From Metabacillus halosaccharovorans (GTDB taxonomy: Bacteria > Bacillota > Bacilli > Bacillales > Bacillaceae), in assembly GCF_002019635.1 (NCBI RefSeq), contig NZ_KV917371.1, forward strand, positions 1,966,001 to 2,030,000: a DNA stretch of 64,000 nucleotides, read 5' to 3'. Both the position numbers and the translations under genes were made by a program. The notes under the pieces are model-generated. The model saw only the letters and a program-made list of their open reading frames with translations, had not been told where the DNA came from and searched no databases. Positions 56,180 through 64,000 of this stretch are shown one piece after another (the first letter of the stretch is position 1; every line of letters starts with the position of its first letter).

Positions 56180-56193
56180 GTTCACTCTTTTTG
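56158..56193 (+). terminator. Terminator of yqiK
   Basis: AAAAAGAGTGA and TCACTCTTTTTG form a stem that includes the stop codon region. Confidence 0.8.
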
Positions 56194-56229
56194 TTTTATT
56201 GCTTAGGAAAACTATAAAATTCTTTGTAC

Positions 56230-56371
56230 TGTGGATAAGTCTCGGAATCCAGCTCCATCGCCTAGCCCCTCGAGGTCATAAGCCAACTTAGAATGGAAGG
56301 CAAAGAACGCCTTCCATTCTGAATCGTCTTATTTGCCCTAGGCTGATCAAGGCGCTTGCGCTTTTGTTCTT
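56230..56371. repeat. Repeat family A, copy 3 (142 bp, with DnaA box)
   Basis: Starts CTGTGGATAAG, then AATCCAGCTCCATCGCCTAG, CCCTCGAGGTCATAAGCC, inner stem GAATGGAAGGC/GCCTTCCATTC with loop AAAGAAC, and ends CCTAGGCTGATCAAGGCGCT. The longest and best-paired of the three copies. It ends six nt before the yqzF stop. Confidence 0.9.
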
Positions 56372-56377
56372 GAAATT

Positions 56378-56620
56378 CTATTTCTGGACTCTGCTGAATT
56401 TTTTTTGAACCTTATTTCGTTTTCGATCTCTGTAAAAAATAAATCCTGCGACAAATGAAAGACCGCCAAGAAAAAATAGTAGTCCTATTAAAAACTGTAC
56501 CCATAAAAAGGGGATAGGAGGCTGAAGAATTCCAAATGTCATATCACGCATAAGTTTAATACCGTAAGCAGCAATTAATCCTGGAATAACCATAATAATT
56601 AGAGCAATGATTCTTGACAT
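56378..56620 (-). CDS. yqzF: DUF2627 small membrane protein YqzF
   Basis: 80 residues, two membrane helices (IIALIIMVIPGLIAAYGIKLM and WVQFLIGLLFFLGGLSFVAGFIFY) and a basic tail. DUF2627 family, kept beside bkdR in Bacillus. Function unknown. AAAGGACG precedes the ATG at a suitable distance. Confidence 0.8.
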   Translation of the reverse strand: MSRIIALIIMVIPGLIAAYGIKLMRDMTFGILQPPIPFLWVQFLIGLLFFLGGLSFVAGFIFYRDRKRNKVQKKFSRVQK

Positions 56621-56682
56621 AAAGCAGGCGTCCTTTCTTCTATACGATAAGAAATTATATATATTTTATGGATGATAGTATA

Positions 56683-56732
56683 AGGAAACTGAGGCTTTCT
56701 CCAATTAGAACTTGGCAACAAGCTAAGTTTCT
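56683..56732. repeat. Repeat family B, copy 2 (50-bp inverted repeat)
   Basis: Outer arms AGGAAACTGAGGCT and AAGCTAAGTTTCT, inner ACTTGGC-like arm. Preceded by GATAGTATA as in copy 1, which extends the similarity beyond the palindrome. Confidence 0.6.
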
Positions 56733-56874
56733 CAAACTATAAATAATTGTCTGTTTCTTCTCCTTGTTTGTCAAGTAGCATTCTTATGCGATATGATAAA
56801 GGTGTGCAAAAAATTGCAAATGTTTGAATTTAAGAGTACGGTCATTCCGATGTGTACAAAGGGGATAGATTTTT

Positions 56875-58947
56875 ATGCAGCGAGTTATGATAGTTGGGGC
56901 AGGTAAAGCTGGTTTGGCGCTATTAAAGAGAATGGTTGAAACATCAATTATGAAAGTAGTTGCTGTTATTGACCAAAATGAGCTAGCACCAGGGATAGAA
57001 TATGCAAAAAAGCGAGGCATACAAACAAGTACAAAATGGGAACCGTTCATGAATTCTAACCTCAATATAATTATTGAGGCAACAGGTTCTAACGAAGTGA
57101 TGCAAAAATTACAAAATGTAAAGCATTCTGATATGATGATCATTCCCGGATCTGTAGCACTAATCATTTCTGAGCTTGTTGAAGAAAAAGAGGAATTGAT
57201 TGCAAGACTTAAAGAAGAAACGTATAAACAGCAAACGATCTTTAATTCGACAAATGATGGAATGATTGTTATTGATATAAACGAAAAAATCATTTTGTTC
57301 AATAAAATGGCTGAAAAAATTACCGGTTTTCCCCGCGAAAAAGCAATAGGTTTAAATATAAAAAAGGTAATCTCATCAAGTAAGCTTGGCAGAACATTAA
57401 AAACCCGTGAAGTTGAAATAAATCAAGAACAAGTCCTGGAAAATGGTTTGAAGATTATTACAACGAGAATTCCAATGATCGATGAATCTGGAAATCTGCT
57501 TGGTGCATTGTCGTTGTTTAAAGATATTACCGAGGTTGTGAATTTAGCAGAGGAAGTCACAAATTTAAAAGATATTCAGATGATGCTTGAAGCGATTATT
57601 CAATCTTCTGAAGAAGCTATTTCGGTTGTTGATGAGGAAGGTAGAGGAATCCTTATTAACCGTGCATATTCAAGGTTAACAGGGCTAACTGAAGATCAAG
57701 TAATAGGTAAACCTGCAACAGCTGATATTTCAGAGGGTGAGAGTATGCATATGAAGGTATTACAAACGAGGCGTGCTGTACGCGGGGCCAGAATGAAAGT
57801 TGGACCGGCTAAAAAAGATGTGATTGTTAATGTTGCACCAGTTATTGTTAGCGGTAAGCTAAAAGGAAGTGTTGGAGTCATTCATGATATGTCTGAAATA
57901 CAGACCTTAACAACTGAACTAAACAGGGCTCGGCAAATTATTCGAACGTTAGAAGCGAAATATTCATTTGAAGATATTATTGGTGTAAGTGACGAAATGA
58001 AAATGGCAATTGAACAAGCGAAATTAGGAGCCAAAACACCTGCAACTGTCTTGCTGAGAGGGGAATCGGGTACAGGAAAAGAGCTATTTGCCCATGCAAT
58101 CCATAATGCAAGTGACAGGAAATACAATAAGTTTATTCGAGTTAATTGTGCTGCGATTTCCGAGAACCTTCTTGAAAGTGAACTGTTTGGTTATGATGAG
58201 GGGGCTTTTTCAGGAGCTAAACGAGGCGGAAAAAAGGGATTCTTCGAAGAATCGAATAATGGAAGTATCTTTTTAGACGAGATAGGTGAGCTTTCAGCTA
58301 ATATGCAGGCAAAGCTATTACGGGTATTGCAAGAAAATGAAATTGTCAGAGTTGGAGGAACTAAGCCAATTGCTGTAAATGTACGCGTAATTGCAGCTAC
58401 AAATGTAAATATTGAAAAGGCGATGGCTGAAGGAAGCTTTAGGGAGGATTTGTATTATCGACTAAATCGATATCCAATCTCCATTCCACCATTAAGAGAT
58501 CGTAAGGAAGATATACCGGCATTATGTGAACGTTTGCTTCGAAAATTAAATCAAGATTATGGAAGGAATATTGAAAGCTTAACTTCACAGGCCATCAATC
58601 AGCTTATTCAGTATCATTGGCCGGGAAATGTTAGGGAGCTTGAAAATGTCTTGGGAAGAGCAATTATTTTTATGGAATATCAAGAAACTACGATAAGTGA
58701 AAAGCATATTCCAATACTTCAACTTTCTCGACATGAAAGAAAAGTACAAGAAAATAAATCATTTGTCCATAATAATGAAGAAACACTTGCTGAGGCAGTT
58801 GAACGAGTTGAGGCAGATGTTATAAAACGATCTTTGGAGTTTCATGAATATAATCGAACACAAACAGCAAAAGCTTTAGGAATTTCATTAAGAAGTCTTT
58901 ATTACAAAATGGAAAAATATAATCTTGCAAACAATAGCATGCAATAG
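56875..58947 (+). CDS. bkdR: BkdR, sigma-54-dependent activator of the bkd operon
   Basis: 690 residues. An N-terminal Rossmann-like domain ([17 protein letters not shown], first ~110 residues), two PAS domains (about 115-230 and 240-350), the AAA+ domain with Walker [10 protein letters not shown] near 397 and GAFSGA near 443 (a Ser variant of the sigma-54-contacting GAFTGA loop), Walker [10 protein letters not shown], and a Fis-type helix-turn-helix at the C terminus ([19 protein letters not shown]). The signal sensed by the N-terminal domains is unknown. Directly upstream of its target operon. Confidence 0.94.
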   Translation: MQRVMIVGAGKAGLALLKRMVETSIMKVVAVIDQNELAPGIEYAKKRGIQTSTKWEPFMNSNLNIIIEATGSNEVMQKLQNVKHSDMMIIPGSVALIISELVEEKEELIARLKEETYKQQTIFNSTNDGMIVIDINEKIILFNKMAEKITGFPREKAIGLNIKKVISSSKLGRTLKTREVEINQEQVLENGLKIITTRIPMIDESGNLLGALSLFKDITEVVNLAEEVTNLKDIQMMLEAIIQSSEEAISVVDEEGRGILINRAYSRLTGLTEDQVIGKPATADISEGESMHMKVLQTRRAVRGARMKVGPAKKDVIVNVAPVIVSGKLKGSVGVIHDMSEIQTLTTELNRARQIIRTLEAKYSFEDIIGVSDEMKMAIEQAKLGAKTPATVLLRGESGTGKELFAHAIHNASDRKYNKFIRVNCAAISENLLESELFGYDEGAFSGAKRGGKKGFFEESNNGSIFLDEIGELSANMQAKLLRVLQENEIVRVGGTKPIAVNVRVIAATNVNIEKAMAEGSFREDLYYRLNRYPISIPPLRDRKEDIPALCERLLRKLNQDYGRNIESLTSQAINQLIQYHWPGNVRELENVLGRAIIFMEYQETTISEKHIPILQLSRHERKVQENKSFVHNNEETLAEAVERVEADVIKRSLEFHEYNRTQTAKALGISLRSLYYKMEKYNLANNSMQ

Positions 58948-59056
58948 AATTCATAGTTTGCAAAAAGGTGCATGATCGTTATATGATAAAGAAGGATAAA
59001 TGAAGAAGTCTCTCTTTGCATAATTGAAAGTGTAAGAAATCTATGGATCATGCTTT

Positions 59057-59108
59057 AGAAAAGCTATGGCTTTCGTAAATAAATATAGCGACAAGCCACG
59101 GTTTTTCT
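59057..59108. repeat. Repeat family B, copy 3; probable bkdR terminator
   Basis: AGAAAAGCTATGGCTTTCG pairs imperfectly with CGACAAGCCACGGTTTTTCT. 52 bp, ending in a T-run 160 nt after bkdR. The rest of 58948-59184 shows no gene; BkdR binding sites should lie there but I could not define them. Confidence 0.65.
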
Positions 59109-59184
59109 ACTCTTTTTTTCATACATAAATGTGATTGAGTATTTTTTAATCACTCAACTTAAAATGGGGACAAGGTTTACTATT

Positions 59185-59200
59185 TTGGCATACTTCTTGC
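59185..59200 (+). promoter_or_regulatory. Sigma-54 (-24/-12) promoter of the bkd operon
   Basis: TTGGCATACTTCTTGC has the invariant GG and GC separated by exactly 10 nt and matches TGGCAC-N5-TTGC in all but one position. It lies 65 nt before the ptb start and just after the gene for its activator BkdR. Confidence 0.92.
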
Positions 59201-59264
59201 TTATATTTATTTAAGAACAATTAGTTGATGGTCAAACTGATGTTTTGGAAGGAAATGAATGTGA

Positions 59265-60161
59265 ATGAAGTTGGAAAACCTGCTTATAGAAGCAGCAAAA
59301 ATAAAAGGTCAAAGTGTAGCTGTGGCATCAGCTGAGGATGAAGAGGTCATAGAAGCGGTAGCAGAGGCAATTAATCGAGATTTAGCTCATTTCATGCTTT
59401 TTGGCCAAAAGGATGAAATTGAACTTTTGTTGGACAAAAAAGGAATAAAAAAAGAAATGGTTCAAATCATTCAATCTCGATCTCAACAACAAGCTGCAGA
59501 GCTTGCTGTAAGAGCTGTTCATCAAAATGAGGCATCAGTTCTTATGAAAGGACATATCCCAACATCAATTCTTTTAAAGGCTGTTTTAAATAAGGAATAT
59601 GGCTTAAGGACAAGAAGAGTTTTATCTCATGTTGCTATGTTTGACATTCCAGGATTTTCTAAAGCAGTTTTTGTGACAGATGCAGCAATGAACATTGAAC
59701 CGGATTTACAACAAAAAGAGCAGATCGTTGTAAATGCTATAAATGTTGCGCGGTCAATCGGAGTATCTGTACCAAAGGTTGCAGCAATCGCAGCCGTAGA
59801 GGTTGTTAATTCATCTATGAAAGCAACCCTTGATGCAGCAGCACTTACAATGATGTATAAGAGAGGTCAAATTCAAAATTGTGTGATTGATGGCCCTTTA
59901 GCACTTGATAATGCGGTCTCTCTTCTTGCGGCACAACATAAAGGAATCACAAGTGAAGTTGCAGGGCAAGTTGACATCCTCTTGGTTCCTAGCATTGAGG
60001 CAGGAAATGTTCTCTATAAATCATTGATTTATTTTGCAAAAGCTAAGGTGGGAGCAGTAATCGCGGGAGCAAAGGCTCCAATTGTCCTAACAAGCCGATC
60101 TGACAATTCTGAAAGTAAACTATATTCGTTAGCCTTGGCGCTATGTTCTTCAGAAAAGTAA
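59265..60161 (+). CDS. ptb: Phosphate butyryltransferase
   Basis: 298 residues of the PTA/PTB family, full length, start MKLENLLIEAAKIKGQSVAVASAEDEEVIEAV. Converts butyryl-, isobutyryl- or isovaleryl-CoA and phosphate to the acyl phosphate. Conserved MKGHIPTSILLKAVLN and HVAMFDIPGF. First gene of ptb-bcd-buk-lpdV; with Buk it allows ATP formation from branched-chain acyl-CoA. Confidence 0.95.
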   Translation: MKLENLLIEAAKIKGQSVAVASAEDEEVIEAVAEAINRDLAHFMLFGQKDEIELLLDKKGIKKEMVQIIQSRSQQQAAELAVRAVHQNEASVLMKGHIPTSILLKAVLNKEYGLRTRRVLSHVAMFDIPGFSKAVFVTDAAMNIEPDLQQKEQIVVNAINVARSIGVSVPKVAAIAAVEVVNSSMKATLDAAALTMMYKRGQIQNCVIDGPLALDNAVSLLAAQHKGITSEVAGQVDILLVPSIEAGNVLYKSLIYFAKAKVGAVIAGAKAPIVLTSRSDNSESKLYSLALALCSSEK

Positions 60162-60182
60162 AACCTTAGGAGGAAACACATC

Positions 60183-61280
60183 ATGGAAATTTTCAAATAT
60201 ATGGAGCAATATGACTATGAACAATTGGTATTTTGCCAAGATAAACAATCTGGATTAAAAGCCATTATTGCTATTCACGATACAACATTAGGCCCTGCCC
60301 TAGGTGGAACACGAATGTGGACATATGCTTCAGAGGAAGAAGCAATAGAGGATGCACTTCGTCTTGCTCGTGGGATGACATATAAAAATGCTGCGGCAGG
60401 TTTAAATCTGGGAGGCGGAAAAACAGTTATAATTGGCGACCCTAGAAAAGATAAAAATGAAGAATTGTTCAGAGCATTCGGCCGGTATATTCAAGGACTG
60501 AATGGTCGCTATATTACTGCTGAGGATGTTGGGACTACTGTTGCAGATATGGATCTCATTCATGAGGAAACAGATTATGTAACAGGAATTTCTCCTGCAT
60601 TTGGTTCATCGGGCAATCCTTCACCGGTTACGGCTTTTGGAGTATACAGAGGGATGAAAGCTGCTGCAAAAGAAGCATTTGGTACAGATTCTCTTGAAGG
60701 AAAAGTTGTCGCAGTACAAGGTGTAGGAAATGTTGCATATAATCTTTGCAAGCATCTCCATGAAGAGGGAGCAAAATTAATAGTAACGGATATTAATCAG
60801 GAAGCTGTTCGAAGAGCTGTAGAAGATTTTAATGCTAAGGCTGTTGAACCAAACGATATTTATAGTGTTGATTGCGATATTTATGCACCATGTGCATTAG
60901 GAGCAACAATAAATGATGTTACGATTCCCCAATTAAAAGCAAAAGTTATTGCGGGTGCGGCAAATAATCAATTAAAAGATACAAAGCATGGTGATGTAAT
61001 TCATGAATTGGGCATTGTATATGCCCCTGATTATGTTATTAATGCAGGCGGTGTAATCAATGTTGCTGACGAATTGTATGGTTACAATAGTGAAAGAGCG
61101 CTCAAAAAAGTGGAAACAATCTACAATAATATCTCACGGGTTATTGAAATAGCAAAACGAGATGGTATTCCAACATACAAAGCTGCTGATCGTTTGGCAG
61201 AAGAAAGAATTGAGAGAATGAGAAACTCCCGTAGCCAATTCTTACAAAACGGTCATCATATTTTAAGTCGAAGATCTTAA
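60183..61280 (+). CDS. bcd: Leucine (branched-chain amino acid) dehydrogenase
   Basis: 365 residues. Catalytic Lys in [15 protein letters not shown], substrate region [13 protein letters not shown], and NAD-binding [20 protein letters not shown]. Deaminates leucine, valine and isoleucine to keto acids. AGGAGG 7 nt before ATG. 194 nt before buk, a gap that holds an inverted repeat. Confidence 0.96.
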   Translation: MEIFKYMEQYDYEQLVFCQDKQSGLKAIIAIHDTTLGPALGGTRMWTYASEEEAIEDALRLARGMTYKNAAAGLNLGGGKTVIIGDPRKDKNEELFRAFGRYIQGLNGRYITAEDVGTTVADMDLIHEETDYVTGISPAFGSSGNPSPVTAFGVYRGMKAAAKEAFGTDSLEGKVVAVQGVGNVAYNLCKHLHEEGAKLIVTDINQEAVRRAVEDFNAKAVEPNDIYSVDCDIYAPCALGATINDVTIPQLKAKVIAGAANNQLKDTKHGDVIHELGIVYAPDYVINAGGVINVADELYGYNSERALKKVETIYNNISRVIEIAKRDGIPTYKAADRLAEERIERMRNSRSQFLQNGHHILSRRS

Positions 61281-61308
61281 TGATCTTAATAATGAACAAA
61301 ATTAGGGG

Positions 61309-61374
61309 ATTAACCTTAACAACTAGTACATTTTAATTCAGTAAATGTCCGGAAGCCATTTTGTTGAGGTTAAT
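61309..61374 (+). other. Inverted repeat in the bcd-buk gap
   Basis: ATTAACCTTAACAA (61309-61322) and TTGTTGAGGTTAAT (61361-61374) form a 14-bp arm with one G-U pair and a 38-nt loop. No T-run follows, so it is more likely a processing or stabilising structure than a terminator. Confidence 0.5.
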
Positions 61375-61474
61375 TCAGTGCATTAATCTTCATCTCAAAA
61401 AAACCTCAGGGAAGAAGCTGTACATATAGAAGTAATAAATAAAATGATTGAATGACTACGGAGGTTTTGGCCAA

Positions 61475-62581
61475 TTGCTGAGCAATGAATATCGAATACT
61501 TGTCATAAATCCAGGTTCAACCTCAACAAAAATTGGTGTGTTTGACAATAAAAGATCTATATTTGAGAAAACACTTCGGCATGATGCTGAAAAACTTAAT
61601 ACGTTTTCGACTATTATTGATCAATACGAATTTCGGAAACAAACCATCCTTGAAACATTAGATGAAGAAGGGATTAACATCTCAAAATTAAATGCGGTCT
61701 GTGCCCGCGGTGGACTCCTTCGTCCAATTGAGGGCGGCACATACACAGTTAATGACGAGATGATTGAGGATTTAAGAAAAGGTTTTGCTGGACAGCATGC
61801 TTGTAATTTAGGTGGCATTATAGCTTTTGAAATTGCTGCTGCCTTAAATATCCCAGCTTATATCGTAGACCCGGTGGTTGTGGATGAAATGCAAGAAATC
61901 GCGAAAATATCAGGTATTCCTTCTATTCAGAGAAGAAGTATTTTTCATGCATTAAATCAAAAAGCAGTTGCACGTAGAGTGGCGGCAGATCTCAATAAAA
62001 AATATGAAGATTTAAACTTAATCATTACTCATATGGGTGGAGGTATCACTGTTGGTGCTCATAAGAACGGTCGTGTTATTGATGTGAATAACGGTTTGCA
62101 TGGTGACGGACCATTTAGTCCCGAGAGAGCAGGGACTGTACCGGCAGGGGACCTTGTAGCAATGTGTTATTCTGGAGACTTTTACCGGGAAGAAATGATG
62201 AAGAAGCTTGTAGGACATGGCGGATTAGTCGGATATTTAGGCACGAATGATGCAACAAAGGTAGAGAAAATGATTAAAGCAGGGGATCAAAAAGCAACAT
62301 TAATTTATAATGCAATGGCCTATCAAATTGCAAAAGAAATTGGCTCTGCAAGTGCAGTTTTAAAAGGTAAGGTTGATGCAATCGTATTAACTGGAGGATT
62401 AGCATATGGAAAAACCTTTGTGAAGGAGATTTCATCGTATGTTGATTGGATTGCAGATGTTTATGTGTTTCCGGGTGAAAATGAGCTGCAGGCGTTAGCT
62501 GAAGGTGCACTCCGAGTATTAAGAAAAGAAGAGGAAGCCAAACATTATCCGAATGAGAAAATGGTGTCAAAGGTTTTTTAA
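61475..62581 (+). CDS. buk: Butyrate kinase
   Basis: 368 residues from TTG 61475, ten nt after CGGAGG; the frame opens earlier (TTG 61448) but that start lies upstream of the ribosome site. Acetokinase-family fold with [27 protein letters not shown] and [13 protein letters not shown]. Forms ATP and the branched-chain or butyric acid from the acyl phosphate made by Ptb. Confidence 0.94.
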   Translation: MLSNEYRILVINPGSTSTKIGVFDNKRSIFEKTLRHDAEKLNTFSTIIDQYEFRKQTILETLDEEGINISKLNAVCARGGLLRPIEGGTYTVNDEMIEDLRKGFAGQHACNLGGIIAFEIAAALNIPAYIVDPVVVDEMQEIAKISGIPSIQRRSIFHALNQKAVARRVAADLNKKYEDLNLIITHMGGGITVGAHKNGRVIDVNNGLHGDGPFSPERAGTVPAGDLVAMCYSGDFYREEMMKKLVGHGGLVGYLGTNDATKVEKMIKAGDQKATLIYNAMAYQIAKEIGSASAVLKGKVDAIVLTGGLAYGKTFVKEISSYVDWIADVYVFPGENELQALAEGALRVLRKEEEAKHYPNEKMVSKVF

Positions 62582-62706
62582 ATGTTAAAGCAACATCGGA
62601 CACCTTAGCCTAACTGGCATAAAGAAGTGGTAGAAAAGATGTAGAACAGCAGATGTTCTTTATAAAAAATATTTGTTGCTTCCTACAAATGAAGGAGTGT
62701 ATGAAA

Positions 62707-64000
62707 GTGGCTACTGATTACGATTTGGTTATTCTTGGTGGAGGGACCGGTGGCTATGTTGCTGCAATACGGGCTTCACAGCTTGGGCTTAAAACAGCGA
62801 TTGTGGAGAAGGGAAAGCTTGGAGGAACCTGCCTTCATAAAGGGTGTATCCCTAGTAAAGCATTATTAAGAAGTGCAGAAGTTTTCACCACTGCAAAAAA
62901 AGGTGATCAATTCGGTGTAGAAACATCAGATGTTAAGCTTAATTTTTTGAAGGTACAAGAGCGAAAACAAGCAATTGTTGATCAATTGCATCAAGGTGTT
63001 CAGCAATTAATGAAAAAAGGAAAAATTGATATTTATGAAGGATTCGGACGAATTCTAGGCCCATCCATTTTCTCACCAATGCCCGGTACGATTTCGGTAG
63101 AGATGAACAATGGAACTGAAAATGAAATGCTTATTCCTAAGAATGTCATTATTGCTACGGGTTCAAGGCCTAGAAGTCTTGATGGACTAGAAATCGATGG
63201 TAAAACGATTATAAGTTCTGATGAAGCTCTGGAATTAACATCCCTACCAAAATCAGTCATTATTGTTGGTGGTGGTGTGATCGGTATTGAATGGGCTTCA
63301 ATGCTTTCAGACTTTGGAGTTAGTGTAACTCTTTGTGAATATGCTGACCGCATCCTTCCGACAGAAGATAAAGAAATTTCAAAAGAAATGACTCGATTAA
63401 TGACAAAAAAGGGTGTAAACATTTATACAAGTACAAGGGTATTACCGGAGACAATTAACAAGGAAAATGGTGTAACCATTCACGCTGAGTATCAGGGTGA
63501 ACAAATAGAATTTGCAGCAGATATTATGCTCATATCTGTTGGTCGAAATCCAAATGTCGAGGGAATTGGTCTTGAAAATACAGATATTCAGCTAGAAAAA
63601 GGTTTTATAAACACTAATCAGTTTTATCAAACGAAGGAAACTCACATTTATGCAATTGGTGATGTTATTGGTGGATTACAGTTAGCACATGTAGCCTCAC
63701 ATGAAGGGATTATTGCTGTGGAGCATATAGCAGGAAAGAATCCAATCCCTATGGATCAGACATTGATATCCAAATGTATTTACAGCTCGCCTGAGGCATC
63801 TAGTGTAGGGTTTACTGAAGATGAAGCGAAAGAAAAAGGATATAAAGTGAAGATTGGTAAATTTCCTTTTAAGGCGATTGGGAAGGCCCTTGTATTTGGC
63901 GAGACAGATGGATTTGTCAAACTTGTCGTAGATGAGGAATCAGATGACTTATTAGGAGTCCATATGATTGGACCACATGTAACAGACATGATATCTGAAG
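62707..64000 (+). CDS. lpdV: Dihydrolipoyl dehydrogenase of the branched-chain complex (3' end outside window)
   Basis: 431 codons visible, open to the right edge. GTG 62707 is nine nt after AAGGAG and gives MATDYDLVILGGGTGGYVAA, matching family N termini; an ATG at 62701 is also in frame but too close to the site. FAD motif GGGTGGYVAA, redox disulfide GGTCLHKGCIPSK, NAD motif IIVGGGVIGIEWASML and second FAD motif IYAIGDVIGG. E3 subunit that reoxidises lipoate of the keto-acid dehydrogenase encoded further downstream. Confidence 0.95.
   Translation, partial: MATDYDLVILGGGTGGYVAAIRASQLGLKTAIVEKGKLGGTCLHKGCIPSKALLRSAEVFTTAKKGDQFGVETSDVKLNFLKVQERKQAIVDQLHQGVQQLMKKGKIDIYEGFGRILGPSIFSPMPGTISVEMNNGTENEMLIPKNVIIATGSRPRSLDGLEIDGKTIISSDEALELTSLPKSVIIVGGGVIGIEWASMLSDFGVSVTLCEYADRILPTEDKEISKEMTRLMTKKGVNIYTSTRVLPETINKENGVTIHAEYQGEQIEFAADIMLISVGRNPNVEGIGLENTDIQLEKGFINTNQFYQTKETHIYAIGDVIGGLQLAHVASHEGIIAVEHIAGKNPIPMDQTLISKCIYSSPEASSVGFTEDEAKEKGYKVKIGKFPFKAIGKALVFGETDGFVKLVVDEESDDLLGVHMIGPHVTDMISE

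Overview
The window is chromosomal DNA from an endospore-forming member of the Bacillaceae. It is AT-rich, carries spoIIIAA-AH, spoIVB and spo0A, uses many GTG/TTG starts behind strong AGGAGG-type ribosome sites, and follows the Bacillus subtilis order sinR-sinI-yqhG-yqhH-gcvT-gcvPA-gcvPB-yqhL-lipM-mntR-yqhO-yqhP-yqhQ-yqhR-aroQ-yqhT-efp-yqhV-spoIIIA-accBC-yqhY-nusB-folD-xseAB-ispA-dxs-yqxC-ahrC-recN-spoIVB-spo0A-glpQ-bkdR-ptb-bcd-buk-lpdV almost gene for gene. The interest lies in the departures from that order and in the non-coding DNA.

Layout. (1) 1-3978, minus strand: a compact peptide-maturation (RiPP-like) operon with a Gly/Asn/Lys-rich precursor, HPr-kinase-like protein, PqqD-like leader-binding protein, SipW-like S26 peptidase, ABC exporter and a nucleotidyltransferase running off the left edge. 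It sits beside sinR, where B. subtilis has tapA-sipW-tasA. (2) 4190-5060, minus: sinI-sinR, whose leader contains a clear class I cyclic-di-GMP riboswitch and whose promoter region carries a Spo0A box. (3) 5254-12312: yqhG, yqhH, then a tandem glycine riboswitch in front of the glycine-cleavage genes gcvT-gcvPA-gcvPB. (4) 12368-20734: a soluble chemoreceptor, an HTH/coiled-coil protein, a CNNM transporter, yqhL, lipM, an adenosylcobalamin-dependent ribonucleotide reductase gene (nrdJ) split by a 249-nt group I intron, and mntR. (5) 21061-26800: a five-gene oligopeptide/dipeptide ABC transporter operon inserted between mntR and yqhO. (6) 26961-50758: yqhO to recN, including the complete spoIIIA operon, accBC and the isoprenoid genes ispA-dxs. 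(7) 51187-58947: spoIVB, spo0A, fabH, small proteins, glpQ, yqzF and bkdR. (8) 59185-64000: a sigma-54 promoter and the branched-chain keto-acid operon ptb-bcd-buk-lpdV.

How the parts fit. The left end looks like a lifestyle-decision module: Spo0A boxes lie before both sinI and the peptide operon, a c-di-GMP sensor lies in the sinI leader, and SinR is the biofilm repressor. LipM supplies octanoyl groups to GcvH-type proteins, so it belongs with the gcv genes. NrdR boxes control nrdJ. BkdR with sigma-54 drives branched-chain amino-acid breakdown that feeds branched fatty-acid synthesis, to which accBC and fabH also belong. Two intergenic repeat families occur in three copies each: a 126-142 bp structured element that begins with a perfect DnaA box, and a 50-52 bp inverted repeat. 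No tRNA, rRNA, CRISPR array, transposase or prophage gene was seen.
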